A DNA stretch of 64,000 nucleotides. Origin: Paenibacillus sp. LS1 (GTDB taxonomy: Bacteria > Bacillota > Bacilli > Paenibacillales > Paenibacillaceae). Every line of letters begins with the position of its first letter. Positions within the stretch are counted from its first letter, which is position 1. The notes beneath the pieces are model-generated. The model did not search any database and had not been told where the DNA came from. It worked only from the letters and a program-made list of their open reading frames with translations. The stretch covers positions 1 through 64,000 of the forward strand of contig NZ_JAPDOE010000009.1 of assembly GCF_026013365.1 (NCBI RefSeq). The letters run 5' to 3'. The position numbers and the translations under genes were made by a program. Of the stretch, positions 17,032 to 25,717 are shown piece by piece.

Positions 17032-18867
17032 GTGGAACTTCAAGTGACAAACAGCCCTTTTAATCAAGAACAAGTTGAACTGCTTAATCGTCTTATTCCT
17101 ACGCTGACCGATGGACAACGGACTTGGTTGAGTGGATATATTGCAGCAATTCAGGCAAGCGCGACAATAACGGCTCCAGCTAACCTGGTACAGGCTGCAC
17201 CAACTACAGGTATTGCGCCTGTCAGTGCTCCGCCAGTGTCCAGGGAAGTGACGGTGCTCTTCGGTTCACAAACCGGGAATTCCAGTGGCCTATCGAAGAA
17301 GCTGGCCAAGAAACTTGAAGAGCAAGGTCTTCAGGTAACGTTGTCTTCGATGGGAGATTTCAAACCGAACGGACTCAAGAAAATTGAAAATCTCCTTATC
17401 ATCGTTAGTACCCACGGCGAGGGTGAACCGCCGGATAATGCGATTCCACTGCATGAATTCCTGAACAGCAAACGGGCTCCGAAGCTCGAAGGACTTCGTT
17501 ACTCGGTGTTGGCTCTCGGAGATACCTCCTATGAGTTCTTTTGTCAGACAGGTAAGGATTTCGATAATCGATTGCAGGAGTTGGGTGGTACAGCTCTTGT
17601 ACCGCGCGTGGACTGTGATGTTGATTTTGATGAAGCAGCTGCGGAGTGGATGAATGAAGTATTGGCATCATTAAGCAGCACATCAGCTGCTGCGGGCACA
17701 GTAACCACTGAGGCTGTTACAGCTGCGGTGAGCGGTGGGGAATCCGAATATGATCGCACGAATCCATTCAAGAGTGAGGTGCTGGAAAATCTCAATCTGA
17801 ATGGCAGAGGTTCGGACCGTGAAACACGTCACATTGAGTTGTCCTTGGAAGGGTCTAACTTGGATTACGAGCCTGGTGACAGCCTTGGGGTATTTCCTGA
17901 GAATCACCCGCGTCTTGTGGATGAACTGATTGCAGCCATGGGATGGAATGCCGATGAGCGCGTGACTGTGAATAAAAACGGGGATCAGGCATCCGTACAC
18001 GAAGCGTTGCTGCGTTATTTCGAGATTACAGCTGTAACGAAACCGGTCGTGGAACAACTGGCGAAGCTGAATCCGGGAAGCGGATTGACAGCGCTGCTCG
18101 CAGATGATTCCGAATTCCGTACAGTTATGCACAGCTGTGATCTGCTGGATCTGGTTCAGGATTATAATCTGAAAGGCATTCCTGCCGGAGAATTCGTAGC
18201 TGCTCTTCGCAAAATTCCGGCACGACTATACTCCATCGCGAGCAGCTCGAAGTCTTTCCCGGACGAAGTTCATCTTACGGTTCGTACGGTACGTTATGAG
18301 GCACGTGGCAGAGAGCGTTACGGTGTATGCTCGGTTCATCTGGCTGAGCGAATCGAAGCTGGCAATACCTTGCCTGTATATATACAGCATAACCCGAATT
18401 TCAAGCTCCCTGAGAACCCGGATACGCCAATCATCATGGTTGGCCCAGGTACAGGCGTAGCGCCATTCAGATCTTTCCTAGGTGAACGTGAGGAAACTGG
18501 CGCAGAAGGCAAAACATGGCTGTTCTACGGGGATCAGCATTTTGCTACCGACTTCCTGTACCAGACGGAATGGCAGCGCTGGCTCAAAGATGGTGTGCTC
18601 ACGAAGATGGATGTAGCCTTCTCCCGTGATACCGAACAGAAAGTGTATGTACAACATCGCATGCTGGAACACAGCAAAGAGTTGTACCAGTGGCTCCAGG
18701 AAGGTGCAAGTGTATATATCTGTGGTGACGAGAAAAAAATGGCACATGATGTGCATGCTGCGCTTACCACGATTCTTGAACAAGAAGGCGGCTTATCGCC
18801 TGAGCAGGCATCGGAATATCTGACACGGTTGCAACAGGATAAACGTTATCAGCGGGACGTCTATTAA
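17032..18867 (+). CDS. cysJ: Sulfite reductase (NADPH) flavoprotein subunit
   Basis: CysJ passes electrons from NADPH through FAD and FMN to the sulfite reductase hemoprotein in assimilatory sulfate reduction. Visible are the flavodoxin domain (LFGSQTGNSSG near 82, STHGEGEPPDN), the FAD-binding domain (RLYSIASSSKS) and the NADPH domain (GPGTGVAPFRSFLGER, YICGDEKKMAHDVH). Length 611 is normal for the family. GTG start with GAGGTGG 7 bases upstream. cysI follows after 53 bases in the same operon. Confidence 0.95.
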   Translation: MELQVTNSPFNQEQVELLNRLIPTLTDGQRTWLSGYIAAIQASATITAPANLVQAAPTTGIAPVSAPPVSREVTVLFGSQTGNSSGLSKKLAKKLEEQGLQVTLSSMGDFKPNGLKKIENLLIIVSTHGEGEPPDNAIPLHEFLNSKRAPKLEGLRYSVLALGDTSYEFFCQTGKDFDNRLQELGGTALVPRVDCDVDFDEAAAEWMNEVLASLSSTSAAAGTVTTEAVTAAVSGGESEYDRTNPFKSEVLENLNLNGRGSDRETRHIELSLEGSNLDYEPGDSLGVFPENHPRLVDELIAAMGWNADERVTVNKNGDQASVHEALLRYFEITAVTKPVVEQLAKLNPGSGLTALLADDSEFRTVMHSCDLLDLVQDYNLKGIPAGEFVAALRKIPARLYSIASSSKSFPDEVHLTVRTVRYEARGRERYGVCSVHLAERIEAGNTLPVYIQHNPNFKLPENPDTPIIMVGPGTGVAPFRSFLGEREETGAEGKTWLFYGDQHFATDFLYQTEWQRWLKDGVLTKMDVAFSRDTEQKVYVQHRMLEHSKELYQWLQEGASVYICGDEKKMAHDVHAALTTILEQEGGLSPEQASEYLTRLQQDKRYQRDVY

Positions 18868-18920
18868 TTACCGGCCCAGCCGGATTGCATTAACCCGCAG
18901 AGACGAGAGGAGAAAGCAGC

Positions 18921-20642
18921 ATGGCTTATAATAACTTACTTAACCCACAGCGCACGAATAGCGATGTGGAAGATATAAAGATCAAAAGTGATTACTTGCG
19001 CGGAAGTCTGACCGAAACGTTGGCTGATCGTATCACGGGTGCGATTCCCGAGGATGACAACCGTCTGATGAAACACCACGGCAGCTACATGCAGGATGAC
19101 CGTGACCTGCGTAATGAGCGTCACAAATCCAAGCTGGAGCCTGCATACCAATTCATGTTGCGTGTGCGCGCTTCCGGGGGCATTGTAACGCCAGAGCAAT
19201 GGTTGATGATGGACAGTGTTGCACATAAATATGCAAACGAGACGATTCGTCTGACCACACGTCAGTCTTTTCAACTGCATGGCGTACTCAAGTGGGATCT
19301 CAAGAACACCATTCGCGAAGTGAACGATTCATTGCTAAGCACGCTGGCTGCATGTGGTGACGTGAACCGTAACGTGATGTGTAACCCGAATCCGAATCAG
19401 TCCGATGTTCATGCCGAAGTGTATGAATGGGCATGTCAGGTGAGCAATCATCTGGACCCTCGCACGCGGGCTTACCATGAGCTGTGGCTTGATGGAGAGA
19501 AAGTGATTGATTCCCAGGATTCCGACGAAGAGGTTGAACCGATCTATGGCAAAGTGTATTTGCCACGTAAGTTCAAAATCGGCATTGCTGTACCGCCATC
19601 CAATGATGTGGACGTCTTTTCACAGGATCTTGGCTTTATTGCTATTGTGGAGAACGGCAAGCTGCAAGGCTTCAACGTTTCCGTTGGCGGTGGCATGGGG
19701 ATGTCTCATGGTGACTCCAAAACCTATCCTCAGGTTTCCAAAGTTATTGGGTTCTGTACACCGGAGCAAATGATTGATGTTGCGGAGAAAACAGTCATGA
19801 TTCAGCGCGATCATGGTGATCGTGCGGTTCGTAAACATGCTCGTTTCAAATATACGCTGGATGACCGTGGTGTGGAGTGGTTTATCGAAGAGTTGACTAT
19901 CCGTTTGGGTTGGAAACTGGATGTGGCACGTCCGTATCATTTTGAGACGAACGGAGATCGATATGGTTGGGTAAAAGGCAATAATGGCAGATGGCATTAC
20001 ACGCTGTTCATTCAGAATGGTCGTGTAAAGGATGTTGACGGCTATCCGCTCATGACGGGTCTGCGTGAAATTGCCAAAGTGCATACGGGTGATTTCCGTC
20101 TGACGGCGAACCAGAATCTGATTATCGGTAATATCAGCAGCCAGAAGAAGAAAAAGATTGAAGCACTCATTCAGCAGTACACCCTGACCGATGGTGCGCA
20201 TTACTCTGCGCTGCGCAGAAGTTCGATGGCTTGTGTTGCACTTCCGACCTGTGGTCTGGCAATGGCTGAATCCGAACGTTACTTGCCATCTTTGATTGAT
20301 AAACTGGAGCCAGTACTGGACGAAGCAGGGCTGAGAGACAAAGAGATTGTCATTCGTATGACGGGCTGCCCGAACGGATGCGCAAGACCGATGCTGGCGG
20401 AGATTTCGTTTATTGGTAAAGCACCAGGTAAATACAACATGTATCTCGGAGGCAGCTTCACCGGACATCGCTTGAACAAGCTGTACAAAGAAAACATTGG
20501 CGAAACCGAGATTCTGGACACGTTGACTCCAATGGTGAATCAATATGCCAAAGAGCGCAATGAAGGTGAACATTTCGGAGACTTTGTCATTCGTGCGGGA
20601 TATGTTCCAGAAGTGCTGGATGGTCGACAATTTCATGCTTAA
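18921..20642 (+). CDS. cysI: Sulfite reductase hemoprotein subunit
   Basis: CysI reduces sulfite to sulfide by six electrons on a coupled siroheme and 4Fe-4S centre. The four cluster/siroheme cysteines are in ACVALPTCGLA and TGCPNGCARP; siroheme-contacting arginines lie in RLTTRQSFQLHG. Length 573 matches CysI. The start has GAGAGGAGA upstream. It is the second gene of the cysJI operon, followed by a terminator at 20687. Confidence 0.95.
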   Translation: MAYNNLLNPQRTNSDVEDIKIKSDYLRGSLTETLADRITGAIPEDDNRLMKHHGSYMQDDRDLRNERHKSKLEPAYQFMLRVRASGGIVTPEQWLMMDSVAHKYANETIRLTTRQSFQLHGVLKWDLKNTIREVNDSLLSTLAACGDVNRNVMCNPNPNQSDVHAEVYEWACQVSNHLDPRTRAYHELWLDGEKVIDSQDSDEEVEPIYGKVYLPRKFKIGIAVPPSNDVDVFSQDLGFIAIVENGKLQGFNVSVGGGMGMSHGDSKTYPQVSKVIGFCTPEQMIDVAEKTVMIQRDHGDRAVRKHARFKYTLDDRGVEWFIEELTIRLGWKLDVARPYHFETNGDRYGWVKGNNGRWHYTLFIQNGRVKDVDGYPLMTGLREIAKVHTGDFRLTANQNLIIGNISSQKKKKIEALIQQYTLTDGAHYSALRRSSMACVALPTCGLAMAESERYLPSLIDKLEPVLDEAGLRDKEIVIRMTGCPNGCARPMLAEISFIGKAPGKYNMYLGGSFTGHRLNKLYKENIGETEILDTLTPMVNQYAKERNEGEHFGDFVIRAGYVPEVLDGRQFHA

Positions 20643-20686
20643 ATGACCGGGTAAGATGAACTGAAGTTAAGACTGATCTATGGCGG

Positions 20687-20712
20687 AAGCATTCCTTACG
20701 GAGTGCTTTTTG
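20687..20712 (+). terminator. Terminator of cysJI
   Basis: AAGCATTCC and GGAGTGCTT pair around TTAC, followed by TTTTTG. Confidence 0.75.
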
Positions 20713-20919
20713 TTTACTATATATGATGGGAATATAGATAACGGGAGTTGCTGCAGAAAGATTGATGAGAGGATAATCTGTGGCTAAACTTCAAACGGAG
20801 ATGGATAATCACCGGCGTTATTCCCATTTTTTCGTGTGTATTAACTTGTTGAAGTACGCTCAACAAGATATAATGGCATAGTAAAAGCAGATTACATGTT
20901 GAAAGTGAGCGGAAACGAT

Positions 20920-21636
20920 ATGGGTCGTAAGTGGAATAATATCAAGGAAAAGAAAGCTTCAAAAGATGCAAACACGAGCCGGGTCTACGCTAAATTCGGC
21001 GTTGAGATCTATGTAGCTGCCAAGAAGGGCGAACCGGACCCGGAAGCGAACCGTGCACTGAAAGTCGTGCTGGAACGTGCCAAAACGTATAATGTACCCA
21101 AAGCCATTATTGATCGTGCGATGGAAAAAGCAAAAGGCAGCGGGGATGAGAACTATGAAGAGCTGCGTTATGAAGGCTTCGGACCGAATGGTGCGATGGT
21201 CATCGTTGATGCACTTACGAACAACGTAAATCGTACAGCGCCGGAAGTGCGCTCTGCGTTTAACAAAAATGCCGGCAACATGGGTGTCAGCGGTTCTGTT
21301 GCTTACATGTTTGATCCTACAGCGGTTATCGGTGTTGAAGGCAAAAATTCCGAGGAAGTACTGGAACTTCTGCTTGAAGCAGATGTGGATGTACGTGATA
21401 TCGTGGACGAAGACGATGCTGTGATTGTATATGCAGAACCGGATCAATTCCACGCTGTACAAGAAGCATTCAAAGCTGCGGGTATTACTGAGTTCACAGT
21501 AGCCGAGCTGACGATGCTTGCGCAAAACCATATTGAACTTCCAGAGGATGCACAAGCTCAGTTCGAGAAACTGATCGATGCGCTTGAGGACCTTGAAGAT
21601 GTTCAGCAGGTCTACCATAACGTAGAGTTCGTGTAA
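20920..21636 (+). CDS. YebC/PmpR family protein, YeeI-like
   Basis: The sequence MGRKWNNIKEKKASKDANTSRVYAKFGVEIYVAAKKGEPDPEAN is nearly that of Bacillus YeeI. The family has three domains and has been described as a transcription regulator and more recently as a translation factor that relieves ribosome stalling; which applies here is not visible. I place the start at ATG 20920, with GAGCGG upstream, since the conserved protein begins at MGRKW; ATG 20896 adds eight unmatched residues. It is monocistronic with a strong terminator. Confidence 0.92.
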   Translation: MGRKWNNIKEKKASKDANTSRVYAKFGVEIYVAAKKGEPDPEANRALKVVLERAKTYNVPKAIIDRAMEKAKGSGDENYEELRYEGFGPNGAMVIVDALTNNVNRTAPEVRSAFNKNAGNMGVSGSVAYMFDPTAVIGVEGKNSEEVLELLLEADVDVRDIVDEDDAVIVYAEPDQFHAVQEAFKAAGITEFTVAELTMLAQNHIELPEDAQAQFEKLIDALEDLEDVQQVYHNVEFV

Positions 21637-21666
21637 GAAAACAAAGCGATACATGGTTTGATTGCA

Positions 21667-21718
21667 TAAAAAAGAGTGTCTGACCAATCTCTAGGATTGG
21701 ACGGACACTCTTTTTTTG
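21667..21718. terminator. Bidirectional terminator
   Basis: AAGAGTGTCTGACCAATC pairs with GATTGGACGGACACTCTT with one mismatch; A-run on the left and T-run on the right serve the convergent yebC-like and DUF606 genes. Confidence 0.85.
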
Positions 21719-21723
21719 TTTGT

Positions 21724-22212
21724 TTACGAGTCAGACTGCAACGTTCCAGGGGACTGATCTGATTTTTCCGATTTATTTCCACCGAACTTGAATAATACAA
21801 TTCCACCCACAATGACAAGTACACCGAGCAGTTGATTCCACGAAAAAGGAATTTGCTCCAGACCGAGCCACCCCATGGAATCAAACAATAGAGCAAAGCT
21901 GAGTTGGGATGTTAGCACGATTGAGATAGCATACGTTGGGCCAAGTAGTTTCATCCCTTGAACGAGACAGAATACTACACCAACGCCGATGGCTCCGCTG
22001 AGCCAGTACCAAGGTTGCATATGTTGAAAGCTGAATGTATTTTTGCCTTCGACTAGCAGAGAGATGAGGAATGAAGCAATAAATCCGGTGAAAAGCACCA
22101 TCGTTGTGGTGGACCATGAACCGGTGCGTTCATTGACTTTGCTATTAAAAATCGTTTGCAGACTGACAAGTGCACCTGCCAGCAACGCAAGCGAAATTCC
22201 TGTAATTAACAT
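21724..22212 (-). CDS. DMT-type membrane protein, DUF606/YdcZ family (copy 1)
   Basis: A 162-residue membrane protein with five hydrophobic segments, the half-size DUF606 unit of the drug/metabolite transporter superfamily (start LITGISLALLAGALVSLQTIFNSKVNERTGSW). Half-size units are expected to pair. It is the third gene of a minus-strand operon with a second DUF606 gene and a Crp-type regulator, so the two DUF606 proteins may form a heterodimer. AAGGAG lies 10 bases before the ATG. Substrate unknown. Confidence 0.82.
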   Translation of the reverse strand: MLITGISLALLAGALVSLQTIFNSKVNERTGSWSTTTMVLFTGFIASFLISLLVEGKNTFSFQHMQPWYWLSGAIGVGVVFCLVQGMKLLGPTYAISIVLTSQLSFALLFDSMGWLGLEQIPFSWNQLLGVLVIVGGIVLFKFGGNKSEKSDQSPGTLQSDS

Positions 22213-22226
22213 GGTTGTTGAACTCC

Positions 22227-22937
22227 TTATTCATAAATATTGTGACCCGCTATCTCACGTAGACCCGCTCGATCCTTGATCATAATCAATCCTTGATGTC
22301 GTTCAATTAATTCGTCTGCACATAGCTTCTGGATGACCCGATTCAGATGTCTGTAACTGGTGCCGATCAGATTTGCAATGTCGGTCAGATTGAACGCGTC
22401 CAGCTCTTCATGAACGACATTGCCCGCTTCTTCTGTCGAGATGGAGAGCAGGTAGCTGACTAGACGAACCTCAACGGGATACATCAGGTTGAAATTGGAA
22501 AAGTTCGAGTCAATGTAGAATTTGTGTGAGATGATTTTCAGCAAAAATTTAAGCAAAGGTGCATAATCGCTGGCAAGCTCAGCGAGCCATTGATAATGAA
22601 TGCGAAGCATCACCACAGGCGATACGGCCTGAACCGTGTTGACAATATCGCTTTCGCGGACATACTCTATGTCGCCAACGACTTCAAGCGGTGTTTTGAA
22701 ACAAAGCACCAGCGTTTTATCCTGAGCAGAGGTGGTGAAAATCTTGATTTTACCCTCGACCAGTACGTACAAATATTCGGAAGCTTCCCCTTCACGACAG
22801 ATCAGTTCACACTTCTCGAAGTAGCATAACCTCATATGTGGACGCAGGGGCTCGTGAAATACCGTTTCGAGTTGATATTGTTTCAGATAGTTCATTAATT
22901 GGTGCTCATTATGGATCTCTTCCACGCTGTTACTCAC
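22227..22937 (-). CDS. Crp/Fnr family regulator (YeiL-like)
   Basis: Residues ~30-150 form a cyclic-nucleotide-binding-type beta roll (CREGEASEYLYVLVEGKIKIF) and ~165-230 a winged helix-turn-helix (NLTDIANLIGTSYRHLNRVIQKL). Layout and text are closest to YeiL-type regulators. No Fnr-style cluster of four cysteines is seen, so oxygen sensing through Fe-S is unlikely. It lies between two DUF606 transporter genes (14 and 22 bases away) and probably controls that operon. Start is GTG 22937. Confidence 0.85.
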   Translation of the reverse strand: MSNSVEEIHNEHQLMNYLKQYQLETVFHEPLRPHMRLCYFEKCELICREGEASEYLYVLVEGKIKIFTTSAQDKTLVLCFKTPLEVVGDIEYVRESDIVNTVQAVSPVVMLRIHYQWLAELASDYAPLLKFLLKIISHKFYIDSNFSNFNLMYPVEVRLVSYLLSISTEEAGNVVHEELDAFNLTDIANLIGTSYRHLNRVIQKLCADELIERHQGLIMIKDRAGLREIAGHNIYE

Positions 22938-22959
22938 CCCCGACGATATTCTCGAAAAG

Positions 22960-23385
22960 CTACAGTTTCATAATGATAACGCCCGTGATCATCAAGGCAA
23001 TGCCCAGAAATTGCGGCAGTTTCATCTTTTGTTTCACCACGCCAAACCATCCGTTACTATCCACCAGAAAAGTCAGGAACAGCTGCGCAATCAACAGGGC
23101 CGAGATCGTGAATGTAACCCCAATTTGCTGAATGGCCGTTACTTCGCTGAAAATAATGACGGCGCCAAAAGCACCTCCCGCCAGGTACATGGGTTTCACT
23201 TGTTTGAGTCCTTGAAGGTTGGTGTCACGAACGAACAACAGGATCAGCGCCGCTAATATGAAGCCTGTTAGTTGCGTAATCGTAGCGGCCTGCCATGTGC
23301 CCATATCCGTGCTAATCCGAGTATTGGCAACCCCTTGCAGCGTGATACACGCACCACCCAGTAATGCAAAAATAATTCCTCTCAT
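22960..23385 (-). CDS. DMT-type membrane protein, DUF606/YdcZ family (copy 2)
   Basis: 141 residues with five hydrophobic segments, again DUF606 (RGIIFALLGGACITLQGVANTRISTDMGTWQA). It is clearly diverged from copy 1, so it is not a recent duplication. First gene of the operon DUF606 - Crp - DUF606, with AAGGAGAG before the ATG. Confidence 0.82.
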   Translation of the reverse strand: MRGIIFALLGGACITLQGVANTRISTDMGTWQAATITQLTGFILAALILLFVRDTNLQGLKQVKPMYLAGGAFGAVIIFSEVTAIQQIGVTFTISALLIAQLFLTFLVDSNGWFGVVKQKMKLPQFLGIALMITGVIIMKL

Positions 23386-23862
23386 ATGTACTCTCCTTAT
23401 TCAATCACTTCGACTTCTATTTAATGATAAACTCACCCCGAACGCCAAGGACAAATGTCCTGAGCTTTGAAGTCACAGGATTTAGAGTACTATAAAGAAC
23501 TCGGTAAATCCAGATGGGACATGAAGAGATGCGTGGCATATATGCTTAGTACTCATTTTTCATCATAATCTAACGAACCTCAGTGACGTTAAATGGCTAT
23601 ATTGGGTAGAAATTGGCTATAAAACAGGGGAAATGGAGGAATAAGGTGGCTACGATTCGTTACTTCTGAAAATGGGCAAATATTCGCTAAATAAAGTGTG
23701 TCATGTTCGTTAGCTAGCCAAGAAACTAGCCAAGAAATGAAAAAAGAGTCTGCCGACTCGACCCCGGAGCGTAGAAAGTATGTAAAGCTCCGAGGTACGC
23801 TGGGCAATGAGATTAGAAACCAACAATCAGTTAGATACTCCCCGTACAAATTAAATCTAGTA
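23386..23862. other. Intergenic stretch with short repeated motifs
   Basis: I see no convincing gene. Between 23590 and 23730 the word TGGCTA occurs three times (near 23593, 23611 and 23647) and CTAGCCAAGAAA twice in tandem (near 23714). An open minus-strand frame here (23589-23849) lacks a ribosome binding site and family resemblance. The minus-strand terminator of the NIF3-like gene lies at 23734-23757. Confidence 0.4.
23734..23757 (-). terminator. Terminator of the NIF3-like gene
   Basis: On the minus strand GAGTC and GACTC pair around GGCA and run into TTTTTT, about 105 bases after the stop codon at 23863. Confidence 0.6.
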
Positions 23863-24660
23863 TTAAATCACAGTATACAAAGGCTTCTCGTCTACAAAAC
23901 GAACACACAATCCAGGAAAACGTTCTGCCAACCTGTCTGCCAAAAGCTTCATCCCCGAAGCCTCGCTCTCGGCATGTCCCATCATAATCAGTGCCTTGGA
24001 CTTGCCTTGTTGCACGGCATCACGGATATATTCCGGTGTCTCCCATTCGAATCCTTCTCCAGCGATGATGAGATCCAATTGCTCGTTCTGAATCAGCGGA
24101 ATCGTCAAAGGGCCATTACCTCGAAAACCTACCAGTACCGCTGCACGTCTACAGACTATTTCCTCATTGCCTGCAACGCGTATATAATCGATCCCCAGGG
24201 AACTTTTCACATGGTGAGCAATAGCTTCAACAGTCTGTCCTTCCGGAAAAGAAAGGATGTCTGCTTCCGGTAGTCGTTGTTCCACATAAGAGGACCATCC
24301 CAATGCCTGAATCAATCCTTCAGTAATGCCATCCGGTTGAAAGCGGTGGATGATATCATGACATCGATAGATAGAAATGCCTGCATTGTCGATCAACTTT
24401 CTCTTGTCCACATAAACCGAATCATTTGCAAGCCCATCCGTATGACTGTGATGGTTATAAAACGGAGATTCATGTGCAATGATCAAGTTAGCACCGTGCT
24501 GTATGGCTTGTTCAATAACATAATGTGTGGGCATAAAAGCAATGATAATACCTGTGACCTTGCGATCAAGTGATCCCGTAATGAGCTGATCCACCGTGTT
24601 TTCCGGCAATTCAATGTTTTCTGTGAGATGAAGTACAATGTCTTGAACAGTAAGGTCCAT
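23863..24660 (-). CDS. NIF3/DUF34 family dinuclear-metal protein
   Basis: The protein (265 residues from ATG 24660) shows the DUF34 pattern: TVQDIVLHLTENIELPENTVDQLITG, metal-site segment LIIAHESPFYNHH, and a late GHAESE with His and Glu ligands. These proteins form hexamers with a two-metal site; a GTP cyclohydrolase-like or metal-handling role is suggested, none is firm. The upstream frame is open to 24747, but GGAGG 10 bases before ATG 24660 marks the start. It stands alone. Confidence 0.82.
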   Translation of the reverse strand: MDLTVQDIVLHLTENIELPENTVDQLITGSLDRKVTGIIIAFMPTHYVIEQAIQHGANLIIAHESPFYNHHSHTDGLANDSVYVDKRKLIDNAGISIYRCHDIIHRFQPDGITEGLIQALGWSSYVEQRLPEADILSFPEGQTVEAIAHHVKSSLGIDYIRVAGNEEIVCRRAAVLVGFRGNGPLTIPLIQNEQLDLIIAGEGFEWETPEYIRDAVQQGKSKALIMMGHAESEASGMKLLADRLAERFPGLCVRFVDEKPLYTVI

Positions 24661-25007
24661 AGGATGCATTCCTCCAATGACAGGATATAAAGGTAGTGTA
24701 CCATTTTGACATCTGAAATCTACTGTCTTCCAGATTATAGGGGTCATTTTTACTGTTTGCGGTTAATACTAAAACATACAGTTTACAGTCAGTTATGATA
24801 ACAACGGAGGAATGAATTAGATGTGTACCGATGTTGGATTCATATAGTTTTCTCTAACAAGAATAAGTATACTTACATAGAGTCTTTGTCTGCATTAATG
24901 GAGCTGATTGCGGCGCAAGTCGTTCTATTTTAAGGCACGATGAGATTCAAATGAGGATAAGCATGAATTTGCATATACAGAACAGATTGTGAAAGGGGAT
25001 AACTACG
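24661..25007. other. Intergenic region before the heme oxygenase gene
   Basis: Divergent promoters must lie here, but I find no clear pair. A GGAGG at 24806-24810 precedes an eight-codon frame (ATG 24821 to TAG 24847). It may be a leader peptide or chance. Nothing else stands out. Confidence 0.3.
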
Positions 25008-25604
25008 ATGACATCAACAAATATTATGGAACGTCTGAAGAGCGAGACAGCTCATTATCACAGACAAGTAGAACAGAACCCTTATGCGAAAGCCATTATG
25101 AATCAAACTGTGACTATAGAAGAATATAGAACATATTTAGAGAAATTTTATGGATTCCTGAAACCGCTGGAAGATCAGGCTGTACAGCAGCCTTTCTGGG
25201 GGAGTACGGGATTGGATATCGAGATTAGAGGCAAGGCTGGACTGTTGGAAAAAGATTTACGTAATCTGGGTGCCAGTGAAGAGGAAATCAGCCAACTTCC
25301 GCTCTGTGAAGAACTGCCGGATATTTCAACACCTGCGCGTTTGTTCGGATATCTGTATGTCATTGAAGGGTCCACGAACGGTGGACAGATTATGACCAAG
25401 CGTTTGTCGCAGTTTCTGCCGATTGAAGCTGATCGCGGTTTGGAATATTTCAATGCCTACGGTACAGAGACTAGAACAAGATGGAGTGAGTTTATGGGTT
25501 TGCTGCAGCAGTCCATCAGTACTCCAGAAGATCATGACAACATGGTGCACAGTGCATCAGAGACTTTCCGACTGCTGGATCAGTGGATTAATACGGACAA
25601 GTAA
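25008..25604 (+). CDS. Heme oxygenase (biliverdin-forming)
   Basis: A 198-residue soluble, all-helical heme oxygenase. The proximal heme ligand is probably H18 (AHYHRQVE) and the flexible distal helix is YLYVIEGSTNGGQIM. It cleaves heme to biliverdin, CO and iron. The next gene, 113 bases on, encodes a bacteriophytochrome that needs biliverdin as chromophore, so this is the partner usually called BphO. AAAGGGG precedes the ATG. No terminator is seen between the two genes. Confidence 0.92.
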   Translation: MTSTNIMERLKSETAHYHRQVEQNPYAKAIMNQTVTIEEYRTYLEKFYGFLKPLEDQAVQQPFWGSTGLDIEIRGKAGLLEKDLRNLGASEEEISQLPLCEELPDISTPARLFGYLYVIEGSTNGGQIMTKRLSQFLPIEADRGLEYFNAYGTETRTRWSEFMGLLQQSISTPEDHDNMVHSASETFRLLDQWINTDK

Positions 25605-25655
25605 CATCCCTTTTCATCAACCCAAACGCCTGATTTTTCACATTTAAAAGGTATC

Positions 25656-25689
25656 TATATAAGTTGAACTAATCATTTCAACTTATATA
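25656..25689. repeat. 12-base inverted repeat between bphO and bphP
   Basis: The arms TATATAAGTTGA and TCAACTTATATA are perfect, with a 10-base centre. The stretch TTGAACTAATCATTT differs by one base from the terminal repeat of the MITE-like element at 34909. It could be an operator, an mRNA hairpin, or an element remnant. Confidence 0.6.
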
Positions 25690-25717
25690 ACCATCATGAG
25701 AGGGGATTTTCCTGGCC

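Noticed and set aside
19620..20636. Long minus-strand open frame of 338 codons inside cysI
   Set aside because: It is antisense to a well-recognised gene, its composition is rich in Cys/His/Phe as expected for a reverse shadow, and it has no family resemblance.
20959..21687. Minus-strand open frame of 242 codons
   Set aside because: Antisense shadow of the YeeI-like gene; runs through its terminator.
23589..23849. Minus-strand 86-codon open frame
   Set aside because: No ribosome binding site, hydrophobic low-information sequence, and it runs over a terminator hairpin.
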